Assembly: GCA_029780415.1 (NCBI GenBank)
Contig: JAKOYN010000044.1
Location: 62,001 to 126,000, forward strand
Reading direction: 5' to 3'
Length of the DNA: 64,000 bases
Source of the DNA: RXIX01 sp003989075
GTDB taxonomy: Bacteria; Pseudomonadota; Gammaproteobacteria; Competibacterales; Competibacteraceae
Shown: piece after piece, positions 44,754 to 52,652 of the stretch
How the letters are laid out: each line of letters begins with the position of its first letter
Numbering within the stretch: position 1 is the stretch's first letter
Notes under the pieces: model-generated
What the model saw: the letters and a program-made list of their open reading frames with translations, nothing else
Databases searched by the model: none
Told to the model about the DNA's origin: nothing
Translations under genes and position numbers: made by a program

Positions 44754-45250
44754 TGGCGATGGAGGCGGGAGCAGCGTTCTACGTCAAGCAGAACCAGACC
44801 TATATCCTCAAGCTGGTCGGTGACATCCGCTATACCATGGGATGCACACTGGGCGATTTTCTCGATGATCTGTTCGCGCACGGCGACTGCGACGACATCA
44901 TCGTCGATCTGACCGATACGCAATCGATCGACAGCACCAGCCTGGGCCTGCTGGCCAAGATCGCCAATTTCAGCCGCCAGCGCTTTGCCCGGCGCACCAC
45001 CCTTCTATCCACCCATCCCGATGTCAATCAGGTGCTCGATAACCTGGGCTTCTACGACATCTTCAATATTCGCGATACCGGCGAGGCCATCACCGCAGCG
45101 TTGCGTGAGCTGGCGATCCAGCCACCGGCCAAGGAGCAGTTGACGCGGATTGTCTTCGAAGCGCATCGCGCCCTGAGCGAACTCAATCCGCGCAACCAGG
45201 AAGCCTTCCGCAGCGTGCTCGACAGCCTGCGCCCCAAGCTGGGCGAGTGA
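44753..45250 (+). CDS. HsbA-like STAS-domain anti-sigma factor antagonist
   Basis: 165 residues. A STAS domain (about 8-105) with DTQSIDSTSLGLLAKI, where Ser61 is the expected phosphorylation site of the partner switch, and a C-terminal helical extension of about 60 residues, as in HsbA (about 160). In Pseudomonas HsbA binds FlgM when phosphorylated differently and the diguanylate cyclase HsbD, steering between swimming and biofilm growth. The ATG overlaps the phosphatase stop (TGATG); another ATG two codons on has better SD spacing. Its partners here are not encoded nearby, except possibly the operon's own GGDEF protein. Confidence 0.85.
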   Translation: MAMEAGAAFYVKQNQTYILKLVGDIRYTMGCTLGDFLDDLFAHGDCDDIIVDLTDTQSIDSTSLGLLAKIANFSRQRFARRTTLLSTHPDVNQVLDNLGFYDIFNIRDTGEAITAALRELAIQPPAKEQLTRIVFEAHRALSELNPRNQEAFRSVLDSLRPKLGE

Positions 45251-45271
45251 GTCCCTGCCCTGTTCCCATGC

Positions 45272-46057
45272 TCAGCGCGCTGCCGGCAGAGCGGGCAGCG
45301 TGACCAATTCGGCGATCGGTGCCGGGCTGAGAATAAACACCTGAAATGGACTGCGCTGCAGGTAGGCAGCGGCAAAACTGACCGATACCGCGCAGGAATA
45401 GATCAGCAGCGCCACAGCCTGGGTACGCCAGTTCTCCAGATGTACCAGGACAATGGTCAACAGGGTCAGTGCACCCAGGCAGGCAACGGCAAACCATTTC
45501 AGCGGATCGCCATGCTTGCGGCTCTGCGCCAGGCGCTGATGGCGCGCCACCTGCACCCGTTCCACATCCTGCAGCATCACGGTATGCACGCTGAGTGGCA
45601 CACCGCGCACCACCGGCTCAGCCAGCACCGCACCGAGCAGGCGTCGCCAGCCATCCAGAACCTGATCGCTGGTTTGGCCTTGGGCGAGCAGCGGCCACTC
45701 GACCTCGCTGGTCAGGCGCGCGTAGTCACGGATCGCGGCCAGGATCGGCGCGCCAATCGCTGCCGGCTGCTGCTCGGCGAGGCGAAACAGGCCCCGCAAC
45801 GCCTCAGTTTCCTGCAGAATCGCGGTCTGTGCCCGGTCGCGGATATTCCAGATATCACTGGCGAAAAAGGTGGTGTACAGGGCAAACAGGATGCCGACCA
45901 CTGCCACCACCTGCGGCGAGAATTGGGTCAGGGCCTGGATACGCGGCGCCAGTCGGGAAAAATTGCTCAGCCACAGCAGCAGGCCCGCAGTTACAAACGT
46001 GGCCAGGATGCCAAGCAGCAGCAGGCTGACGTAGATCACTTCCTGGTATGGGTTCAT
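45272..46057 (-). CDS. DUF4239-like (bestrophin-like) membrane protein
   Basis: A 261-residue protein with two membrane segments near the N-terminus (about 8-32 and 50-70), a helical soluble stretch (75-185), and two more near the C-terminus (about 190-235). The sequence RDRAQTAILQETEALRGLFRLA resembles DUF4239 proteins. No function can be assigned. An in-frame GTG four codons upstream is possible; no ribosome site distinguishes them. It converges on the STAS gene with 21 bases between. Confidence 0.65.
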   Translation of the reverse strand: MNPYQEVIYVSLLLLGILATFVTAGLLLWLSNFSRLAPRIQALTQFSPQVVAVVGILFALYTTFFASDIWNIRDRAQTAILQETEALRGLFRLAEQQPAAIGAPILAAIRDYARLTSEVEWPLLAQGQTSDQVLDGWRRLLGAVLAEPVVRGVPLSVHTVMLQDVERVQVARHQRLAQSRKHGDPLKWFAVACLGALTLLTIVLVHLENWRTQAVALLIYSCAVSVSFAAAYLQRSPFQVFILSPAPIAELVTLPALPAAR

Positions 46058-46137
46058 GTGGGCATGCACGCGACGTTATAGCGTTGTTCTATGTGTTATT
46101 CGATTCTTGGCGAACGGCACCGATCCCGCAGGCGCGG

Positions 46138-47589
46138 CTACAGGCCGATGCACAGATACTTCAGGTTCAGATATTCATCGATGCCGTAGCGTGAGCCTTC
46201 GCGGCCAAAGCCGGAGCACTTGACTCCGCCAAACGGCGCCACCTCGTTGGAAATCAGCCCGGTGTTGATGCCGATCATGCCGTACTGCAGCGCCTCGGCG
46301 ACACGGAACACCCGACTCAGGTCGCGGCTGAAGAAGTAGGCAGCCAGCCCGGCCTCGGTGGCATTGGCCAGTGCAATCGCCTCGGCATCATCACTAAAGC
46401 GCAGCAGCGGCGCCACCGGGCCGAAGGTCTCCTCACGCGCCACGCGCATATTCGCGGTCACGCCGCTGAGCACGGTCGGTTCGTAAAACGTACCGCCCAA
46501 GGCATGGCGGCGACCACCGGTCAGCACAGTAGCGCCCTGGGCCACGGCATCAGCGACATGCGCCTCGACCTTGGCCAGCGCCGCTGCGTCGATCAGCGGT
46601 CCCTGGGTCACGCCCGCTTGCAGACCATTGCCGACCGTGATCTGGCTGCGCACCGCGGCGCTCAGCCGCGCAGCGAAGGCCTCGTAAATGCCATCCTGGA
46701 TCAGGAAGCGGTTGGCACAGACACAGGTTTGGCCACTGTTGCGGTACTTGGATAAAAGCGCCCCGGCCACCGCCGCGTCGAGATCGGCATCATCAAAGAC
46801 GATGAATGGTGCATTACCACCCAGTTCCAGCGACAGGCGCTTGAGCGTGGCAGCGCTGCGCTGCATCAGATACTGACCGGTGCGGGTCGAACCGGTGAAG
46901 CTGAGCTTGCGCACCTCAGGATGGTCAAGCAGGGTCGCGCCGACGACCTCAGCGGGACCGGTGACTACGTTTAACACCCCAGCGGGCAGTCCGGCGCGCT
47001 CGGCCAGCACCGCCAGCGCCAGCGCCGAGAATGGCGTCTGCGGCGCCGGCTTGACGATCATCGTGCACCCGGCAGCCAGCGCTGCGCCCGCCTTGCGGGC
47101 AATCATCGCCGCCGGAAAATTCCACGGCGTGATCGCCGCGCACACCCCGATCGGCTCCTTGAGCACCAGAATGCGCTTATCGGCCTGCGGCGCGGGAATG
47201 GTGTCGCCATAGACGCGCTTGCCCTCCTCGGCGAACCATTCGAGAAAGCTGGCGGCATAGACGATCTCGCCACGGGCCTCGGTCAGCGGCTTGCCCTGCT
47301 CGCGGGTCATCAGGCAGGCCAGATCCTCCTGATGGGCGTGCAGCAGTTCGAACCAGCGGCGCAGGATCGTGGCGCGCGCCTGGGCGGTTTGTGCCCGCCA
47401 GCCCGGCAGCGCAGCGGCGGCGGCGGCAATGGCGCGCCCGGTTTCATCCGCGCCACAGGCCGGCACCTGACCGAGTCGTTCGCCGCTGGCCGGATCGTGA
47501 ATGGGCAGGGCGGCGCCGTTCGCGGCGCTGATCCAGCCACCGTCCACATAGCAGTGTTCCCGGAACAGGCCCGGGTCGCGCAGTTGCAT
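46138..47589 (-). CDS. gabD: Succinate-semialdehyde dehydrogenase (GabD-like)
   Basis: A 483-residue NAD(P)-dependent aldehyde dehydrogenase. ITPWNFPAAMIARKAG binds the cofactor, LSLELGGNAPFIVFDDAD carries the general-base Glu (about 256) and NSGQTCVCANRF the catalytic Cys (about 290). Sequence style and length are those of GabD, which oxidises succinate semialdehyde to succinate in GABA and polyamine breakdown; glutarate semialdehyde is also possible. No gabT nearby. The gene stands alone, divergent from opgG across 171 bases. Confidence 0.88.
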   Translation of the reverse strand: MQLRDPGLFREHCYVDGGWISAANGAALPIHDPASGERLGQVPACGADETGRAIAAAAAALPGWRAQTAQARATILRRWFELLHAHQEDLACLMTREQGKPLTEARGEIVYAASFLEWFAEEGKRVYGDTIPAPQADKRILVLKEPIGVCAAITPWNFPAAMIARKAGAALAAGCTMIVKPAPQTPFSALALAVLAERAGLPAGVLNVVTGPAEVVGATLLDHPEVRKLSFTGSTRTGQYLMQRSAATLKRLSLELGGNAPFIVFDDADLDAAVAGALLSKYRNSGQTCVCANRFLIQDGIYEAFAARLSAAVRSQITVGNGLQAGVTQGPLIDAAALAKVEAHVADAVAQGATVLTGGRRHALGGTFYEPTVLSGVTANMRVAREETFGPVAPLLRFSDDAEAIALANATEAGLAAYFFSRDLSRVFRVAEALQYGMIGINTGLISNEVAPFGGVKCSGFGREGSRYGIDEYLNLKYLCIGL

Positions 47590-47760
47590 GATCGTCTCCA
47601 GAGTATGAAAGCGGCCATTGCGGGCGCCGCGTCCTTCGGGATACTACGAACACGATAGTCGGAACGCCCGGAGCGCAATACAATAGCGCGTTTAGACCTT
47701 CCCCCCAAAAGCAATAACTTGAACTCCATCGAACCGAAACGCCAACGGAGCCCTCGCACC

Positions 47761-49326
47761 GTGAAACTCCGCATGTTCCTGAGTGTTGTTCTGCTGGCAA
47801 GTCTGTGCGCCAGTCCGATGGCCGGCTTTGCCGCACCGAGCGTACCTGAATCCACGCCCGCCACCACGCCGCCGCCGAAGCGCTTCAACTTTGCCGATGT
47901 GCGCCGGCGCGCCGAAGTGCTGGCCAACCAGCCCTATCAGGCACCGGCCAGCGAGCTGCCGGCGTTCCTGAAGAACCTGGATTACGACCAGTACCGCGAT
48001 ATCCGCTTCCGCGCCGAACGCAGCCTGTGGCGCGACCAGGCGCTGCCCTTCGAAATCCAGTTCGCGCCGCTGGGCTTCCTGTTCAACCAGCCGGTCGCTA
48101 TCAACATCGTCAGCGATGGCGAGAACCAGCCGGCCGAATACGCCAACGACCTGTTCGACTACGGCAAGAATCCGGTGCCGGACAACCTGCCCAAGGATCT
48201 TGGCTTTGCCGGTTTCAAGGTGCTCTATCCGCTGCACACCGACAGCCACTATGACGAAGTCGCGGTGTTTCTCGGCGCCAGCTATTTCCGCGCCATCGGT
48301 CAGAACCAGAACTACGGCCTGTCGGTGCGCGGTCTGGCGATCGATACTGGCCTGCCCAAGCCCGAGGAATTCCCGCGCTTTCGCGAATTCTGGCTGGAAC
48401 GGCCCGGCAAGGACGCCACCGAGCTGACCGCCTACGCGCTGCTGGACAGCCCGAGCGTCACCGGTGCCTACCGCTTCGTGATCCGCCCGGGCGTCAATAC
48501 CCAGATCGAGGTCAAGGCCAACCTGTTCATGCGCGAGCGGGTACAGAAGTTCGGCGTGGCGCCGCTGACCAGCATGTTCTTCCATGGCGCGCTGAATGAG
48601 CGCTTCTTTGATGACTTTCGTCCGCAGGTGCACGACTCCGACGGTCTGCTGATTGCCGCCGGCAACGGTGAATGGATCTGGCGGCCGCTGAACAACCCGA
48701 CGCGGCTGCGCATCAGCGCCTATCAGGACAATAACCCGCGCGGCTTTGGCCTGCTGCAGCGTGATCGCGCCTTCGAGAACTATCAGGATCTGGAAGCCCA
48801 ATACCACAGCCGGCCCGGGGTCTGGGTCGAGCCGATTGGCGACTGGGGCAAGGGCTCGGTGCAGCTGATCGAGATTCCCAGCGAAGCGGAGCGCTACGAC
48901 AACATCGCCTCACTCTGGGTGCCGGAAAAGCCGGTCGAAGCCGGTCAGCAGCTCGAATATCACTATCGACTGACCTTCTTCCGCGATCTGCCCAGCCTGT
49001 CGTCGGGCGGCCGGACCCTGGCCAGCCGGGCCGGAGCCGGTGGCACGGGCGATCTGGATCACACACGGCGGCGCTTTGTCATCGATTTCGGTGGCGATAA
49101 CCTGACCCGGCTGCCCGCCGACGCGGCGGTGAGCGCCGTGGTCAGCGGCTCGACCGGGCAGATTCAAAACGTAGTGGTGCACAAGAACCCGCAGACCCAG
49201 GGCTGGCGGCTGTCCTTTGAGCTGATGCCGCAGGATGATGCGCCCTCAGAACTGCGCGCGTTCCTCAAGCTGGGCAACGATGTCCTGACCGAGACCTGGA
49301 GCTACCAGTGGACCAGCGTCAAGTGA
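47761..49326 (+). CDS. opgG: Glucan biosynthesis protein OpgG (MdoG)
   Basis: A 521-residue periplasmic protein required for osmoregulated periplasmic glucans. A signal peptide (KLRMFLSVVLLASLCASPMAGFA) is followed by FNFADVRRRAEVLANQPYQ and LDYDQYRDIRFR, the hallmark N-terminal blocks of OpgG/OpgD, and ARGLAIDTGLP-like sequence (SVRGLAIDTGLPKPEEFP). Start GTG with GGAG ten bases upstream; a TTG 14 codons earlier gives no signal peptide. It is translationally linked to a small ORF and then opgH. Confidence 0.93.
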   Translation: MKLRMFLSVVLLASLCASPMAGFAAPSVPESTPATTPPPKRFNFADVRRRAEVLANQPYQAPASELPAFLKNLDYDQYRDIRFRAERSLWRDQALPFEIQFAPLGFLFNQPVAINIVSDGENQPAEYANDLFDYGKNPVPDNLPKDLGFAGFKVLYPLHTDSHYDEVAVFLGASYFRAIGQNQNYGLSVRGLAIDTGLPKPEEFPRFREFWLERPGKDATELTAYALLDSPSVTGAYRFVIRPGVNTQIEVKANLFMRERVQKFGVAPLTSMFFHGALNERFFDDFRPQVHDSDGLLIAAGNGEWIWRPLNNPTRLRISAYQDNNPRGFGLLQRDRAFENYQDLEAQYHSRPGVWVEPIGDWGKGSVQLIEIPSEAERYDNIASLWVPEKPVEAGQQLEYHYRLTFFRDLPSLSSGGRTLASRAGAGGTGDLDHTRRRFVIDFGGDNLTRLPADAAVSAVVSGSTGQIQNVVVHKNPQTQGWRLSFELMPQDDAPSELRAFLKLGNDVLTETWSYQWTSVK

Positions 49327-49817
49327 GCGTAGCGCGGCCTTTTCTGCCGGCGGCGGCTAACACGCTGGATGATGAGCAACTGCTCGACCGGCTGGGCGCC
49401 TACTGGGAAGCGCTGGGTGTCAGCGATACAACCCAGGCCAGCCAGCTTGCCGCGCGGACCCTGCAACGGCTGCATAACCGCCCCGGCGCACCGGGCCTGA
49501 GCCTGCTGGAGCAGGCCATTGCGGCGGCGGGTGCGCTGCTCGATGACTGGCTGATGGCGGAACTGGCCCTGCAGCGGCGCGGTACGGCCCTGGCAGCGGC
49601 GCGGGCCGCGCTGCTCAGTGGCGCAGTGCCGGCCGACTGGCCGGCGGCGCTGCTGGCTGGATCGGGCATGCCGGCGGCGCTGCGGGAAGCACTGCGCGCC
49701 GCTCAGGCCGTGCCCGTGCCCGCTGCGCGTCCGGCGGTCATGCCCACGCAGCGTATCAGCCTGTTTTCCCTGCTGGGACCGCTGCGCCGGCTGGCGCGGC
49801 CAACCTCATCCACCTGA
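49323..49817 (+). CDS. Hypothetical protein between opgG and opgH
   Basis: 164 residues, Ala- and Leu-rich, with no membrane segment or signal peptide. Early sequence NTLDDEQLLDRLGAYWEALGV looks helical; the C-terminus reads PTQRISLFSLLGPLRRLARP. The GTG start overlaps the opgG stop as GTGA; a GTG five codons upstream is also open. I do not recognise a family. Its position and cytoplasmic character suggest it could take the place of the N-terminal cytoplasmic region missing from the downstream OpgH, which is short here. Confidence 0.6.
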   Translation: MSVARPFLPAAANTLDDEQLLDRLGAYWEALGVSDTTQASQLAARTLQRLHNRPGAPGLSLLEQAIAAAGALLDDWLMAELALQRRGTALAAARAALLSGAVPADWPAALLAGSGMPAALREALRAAQAVPVPAARPAVMPTQRISLFSLLGPLRRLARPTSST

Positions 49818-49843
49818 CCGGAGCGACCCGACTGGAACCGTTC

Positions 49844-51919
49844 ATGGCTAAACCCGCGCGGACTTCTATCATCGGACACACCCTGCGGCGGGTGGTGTTC
49901 TTCCTGCTCACGATCCTGACCACGCTGCTGGCGCTGGGGCTGCTGGCCAGCGCCTTCCACAGCGATGGCCTGAGCCCGATGGAACTGCTGCTGCTGCTGC
50001 TGTACACCATCCTGGTAGCCTGGATCAGCCTGTCGTTCTGGACTGCCTTCATGGGCTTTTTCATCATCCTGCTCGGTCGTGACCGCTGGGCAATCTCGCG
50101 CCAGCCGGGCACACCGCCGGCTGCGAGCGCGCCGGCTCCGCGCACCGCAATCCTGATGCCGATCTACAACGAGGATTCCGAGCGGGTGTTCGCCGGCCTG
50201 CGTGCCATTCATCGCTCGCTGGCTGATACCGGGCGGCTGGCCGATTTTGATTTCTTCGTGCTCAGCGACACCCGCGATCCTGATGTGTGGGTGGAAGAAG
50301 AATTGCGCTGGCAGGACATGGTGCGGGCGCTGAACGGCAAGGGGCGCATCTTCTACCGCAACCGGCCCGAGAACACCAGCCGCAAGAGCGGCAACCTGGA
50401 GGACTTCTGCACGCGCTGGAGCCGCCATTACCGCTACATGATCGTTCTGGATGCCGACAGCCTGATGCAGGGCGAAACCCTGGTGGAGATGGTGCGGCTG
50501 ATGGAGCAGCATCCAGGCGTGGCGCTCATCCAGACTCCGCCGATCGCGGTCAACCGCAGCTCACTGTTTGCGCGCATTCTGCAGTTTGCCGGGCGCATCT
50601 ACGGGCGCATGTTCACCGCTGGCCTGAACTACTGGCAGCTCGGTGAGAGCAACTACTGGGGGCACAACGCCATCATCCGCGTGCAGCCCTTCCTCGATCA
50701 TTGCGGCCTGCCCAAGCTGCCCGGGCGCGAGCCGTTCGGCGGCGAGATTCTCAGCCATGATTTCGTCGAGGCGGCGCTGCTGCGGCGGGCCGGCTGGGAG
50801 GTGTGGCTGGCCTATGATCTGGATGGCAGTTTCGAGGAACTGCCGCCGACTCTGATTGACTACGCCAAGCGCGACCGCCGCTGGTGTCAGGGCAACCTGC
50901 AGCATCTGCGTCTGGCGCTGGCGCATGGCTGGAATGGCCTGAGCCGGCTGCATTTCTTCATGGGCGTCATGTCCTATGCCGCTTCGCCGCTGTGGCTGCT
51001 GTTTCTGATCGCGACCGGGGTGGAGGCCTTCATCCAGGCCCAGCAGCGGCCGGTGTATTTCTTTGGCGATAACTGGATGCCGGTATGGCCGGTCTCCTTC
51101 GCCGTGGAAATGACCACTGTGTTGCTGGTGACCCTGATCATGCTGTTCCTGCCCAAGCTGCTGGCGCTGCTGCTGCTGCTCAAGGACAGTCGCTGGCGGC
51201 GCGCGCATGGCGGCATGCTGGCGGCCACGGCCAGCGTGGTGCTGGAGACGGCGTTCTCGGTGCTGACCGCGCCGGTGCTGATGCTGTTCCAGACCAAGTT
51301 CGTGCTGGCCATCCTGATGCGTCGGGCGGTGGGCTGGCCACCGCAGCAGCGCGGCGATCATATGACCCGCTTCAGCGAGGCAGCGCTGGCCCACGGCAGC
51401 CATACTCTGATCGGTCTGGTTGCCGGCGTGCTCAGCTACCAGTATGTGCCGTCATTTTTCTGGTGGTTCACGCCGGTGCTGGTCGGGCTGGCCCTGTCGA
51501 TTCCGGTGTCGATGCTGTCGAGCAGCATTGCCCTCGGGCAGCGGGCGCGGGCGCTGGGGCTGTTCCTGACCCCGGATGAAACCATGCCGGCGTCGGTGCT
51601 GCGCTATCTGGACGCGGAGATGGCCGGCGGCGAAGCGGTGCTGGCGGTGCTGCGTGAGCCACCGACCAGCCGCTTCCTGCAGGCGCTCACTGATCCCTAC
51701 GTCAACGCCCTGCACCGCTCGCTGCTGCCGGAGCGCGAGCCGCCCAATCGACGCCGTCGGCATTATCTGGAAGGGCTGATACATCAGCTCGAAGAGGAAG
51801 GACCGGATAGCCTGAGCGCGGCGCAGCGGCGTGAGCTGATCGCCGATCCGGAAACCCTGTTGCGTCTGCATGCACTGTTCTGGAGTCGTCCGCCGAGCAA
51901 CGCCGGCGCACTGCCCTGA
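49844..51919 (+). CDS. opgH: Glucan glucosyltransferase OpgH (MdoH)
   Basis: A 691-residue inner-membrane GT2 enzyme that polymerises the beta-1,2-linked glucan backbone from UDP-glucose. Two membrane segments (about 17-38 and 48-75) precede the catalytic domain with LMPIYNEDSERVFAGL, VLDADS (DxD metal site), FWGxNAIIR-like WGHNAIIRVQPF, HDFVEAALLRRAGWEVW and RDRRWCQGN; four or five more helices follow (about 370-560). E. coli OpgH has 847 residues, with about 140 cytoplasmic residues before TM1 that are missing here. Last protein gene before tRNA-Ser. Confidence 0.93.
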   Translation: MAKPARTSIIGHTLRRVVFFLLTILTTLLALGLLASAFHSDGLSPMELLLLLLYTILVAWISLSFWTAFMGFFIILLGRDRWAISRQPGTPPAASAPAPRTAILMPIYNEDSERVFAGLRAIHRSLADTGRLADFDFFVLSDTRDPDVWVEEELRWQDMVRALNGKGRIFYRNRPENTSRKSGNLEDFCTRWSRHYRYMIVLDADSLMQGETLVEMVRLMEQHPGVALIQTPPIAVNRSSLFARILQFAGRIYGRMFTAGLNYWQLGESNYWGHNAIIRVQPFLDHCGLPKLPGREPFGGEILSHDFVEAALLRRAGWEVWLAYDLDGSFEELPPTLIDYAKRDRRWCQGNLQHLRLALAHGWNGLSRLHFFMGVMSYAASPLWLLFLIATGVEAFIQAQQRPVYFFGDNWMPVWPVSFAVEMTTVLLVTLIMLFLPKLLALLLLLKDSRWRRAHGGMLAATASVVLETAFSVLTAPVLMLFQTKFVLAILMRRAVGWPPQQRGDHMTRFSEAALAHGSHTLIGLVAGVLSYQYVPSFFWWFTPVLVGLALSIPVSMLSSSIALGQRARALGLFLTPDETMPASVLRYLDAEMAGGEAVLAVLREPPTSRFLQALTDPYVNALHRSLLPEREPPNRRRRHYLEGLIHQLEEEGPDSLSAAQRRELIADPETLLRLHALFWSRPPSNAGALP

Positions 51920-51954
51920 GCGGAGCGCACTGGCGCAAGCCGGTGCGGGATCGT

Positions 51955-51960
51955 TATACT
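51955..51960 (+). promoter_or_regulatory. Candidate -10 element for tRNA-Ser
   Basis: TATACT lies 10 bases before the first tRNA base and 35 bases after the opgH stop. No good -35 is visible 17 bases upstream. Position is suitable for a tRNA promoter; evidence is otherwise thin. Confidence 0.35.
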
Positions 51961-51970
51961 GGGTGGCCTT

Positions 51971-52059
<89 letters not shown>

Positions 52060-52068
52060 TAACTTATA

Positions 52069-52097
52069 AAGCCCTGATTATTCAGGGCTTTTTTTTT
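52069..52097 (+). terminator. Rho-independent terminator after tRNA-Ser
   Basis: AAGCCCTGA and TCAGGGCTT form a perfect 9-base stem with a 4-base loop (TTAT), followed by a run of Ts. It ends the tRNA transcript. The adjoining 92 bases before the broken GIY-YIG gene hold nothing recognisable. Confidence 0.93.
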
Positions 52098-52189
52098 ACG
52101 CGATAGGCGTCTCAATGAACCAGGAATCAGCAATCTTTAACGATTAATTCCAGTTTCAATTTTCCATTCAGGCCAACCCAAAATACCGC

Positions 52190-52477
52190 TCAACAGCTTG
52201 CCGCAAGATCATTCCAATTCGGATTCTTTTTTTCGATCAAGTCGATTTTCCATTGTCGGCTACGGTTTTTGATTTTCTTTTCAAGTTCGATAGCCGCGGC
52301 AATGTCTTCGCCCTGAACAAATCAAACCAGGTTCGTAATATCGTATTTGCTGTTAAATCCTTCAAGTAAATGATGCTTGTGTTCATACATGCGGCGTTGA
52401 AGGTTGCTGGTAACGCCTGTGTATAACGTGCCGTTTTTCTTGCTGGCGAGGATGTAGACATAAGCGACTTTGTTCAT
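52190..52477 (-). pseudogene. GIY-YIG nuclease-like gene broken by one nonsense codon
   Basis: Translated through the stop, the frame gives a complete 95-residue GIY-YIG protein of the UPF0213/YhbQ-like type: AYVYILASKKNGTLYTGVTSNLQRRMYEHK at the start, with the YIL/YTG pair and the Arg, and AIELEKKIKNRSRQWKIDLIEKKNPNWNDL at the end. Codon 52, where relatives have Trp in LVWF, is TGA (52322-52324). The rest of the frame is intact and the natural stop TGA is at 52190-52192. Part of the gene is AT-richer than its neighbours, consistent with acquisition by transfer. Probably inactive unless the stop is read through. Confidence 0.8.
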
Positions 52478-52496
52478 TGCGCCTTCCCGAAGATGG

Positions 52497-52618
52497 ATTC
52501 CGCGACTGCGCGCGGAATGACATTGATCCAGTTGCTCTTTGCAAAGTCGCTGTTGCCCTGCGCGGAGTGGCTGTCACCCCTGTACGGAGTGGCTGTCACC
52601 CTGCGCGAAGTCGCAGGG
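52497..52618. repeat. Palindromic and tandem repeat patch
   Basis: ATTCCGCG and CGCGGAAT form an 8-base hairpin (52497-52518). Further on, about 22-base units starting CCCTGCGC or CCCCTGTAC are repeated: the 17-base string CGGAGTGGCTGTCACCC occurs at 52563-52579 and again at 52585-52601. The patch ends with the palindrome CCCTGCG-N6-CGCAGGG (52599-52618). It lies between the broken GIY-YIG gene and speC and resembles dispersed intergenic repeats of the GGATTCC...GGAATGAC type; a related element is at 59.75 kb. Confidence 0.65.
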
Positions 52619-52652
52619 TCCATGCTGCTGCATGAGTTAATAATTTCTTCGG

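Noticed and set aside
46138..47589. gabD as part of the polyamine locus
   Set aside because: It is 5 kb away, on its own, with opgGH and a tRNA between; metabolic linkage is possible but not shown by position.
52478..52652. Repeat patch as a CRISPR array
   Set aside because: The units are about 22 bases, few, contiguous without unique spacers, and no cas gene is present.
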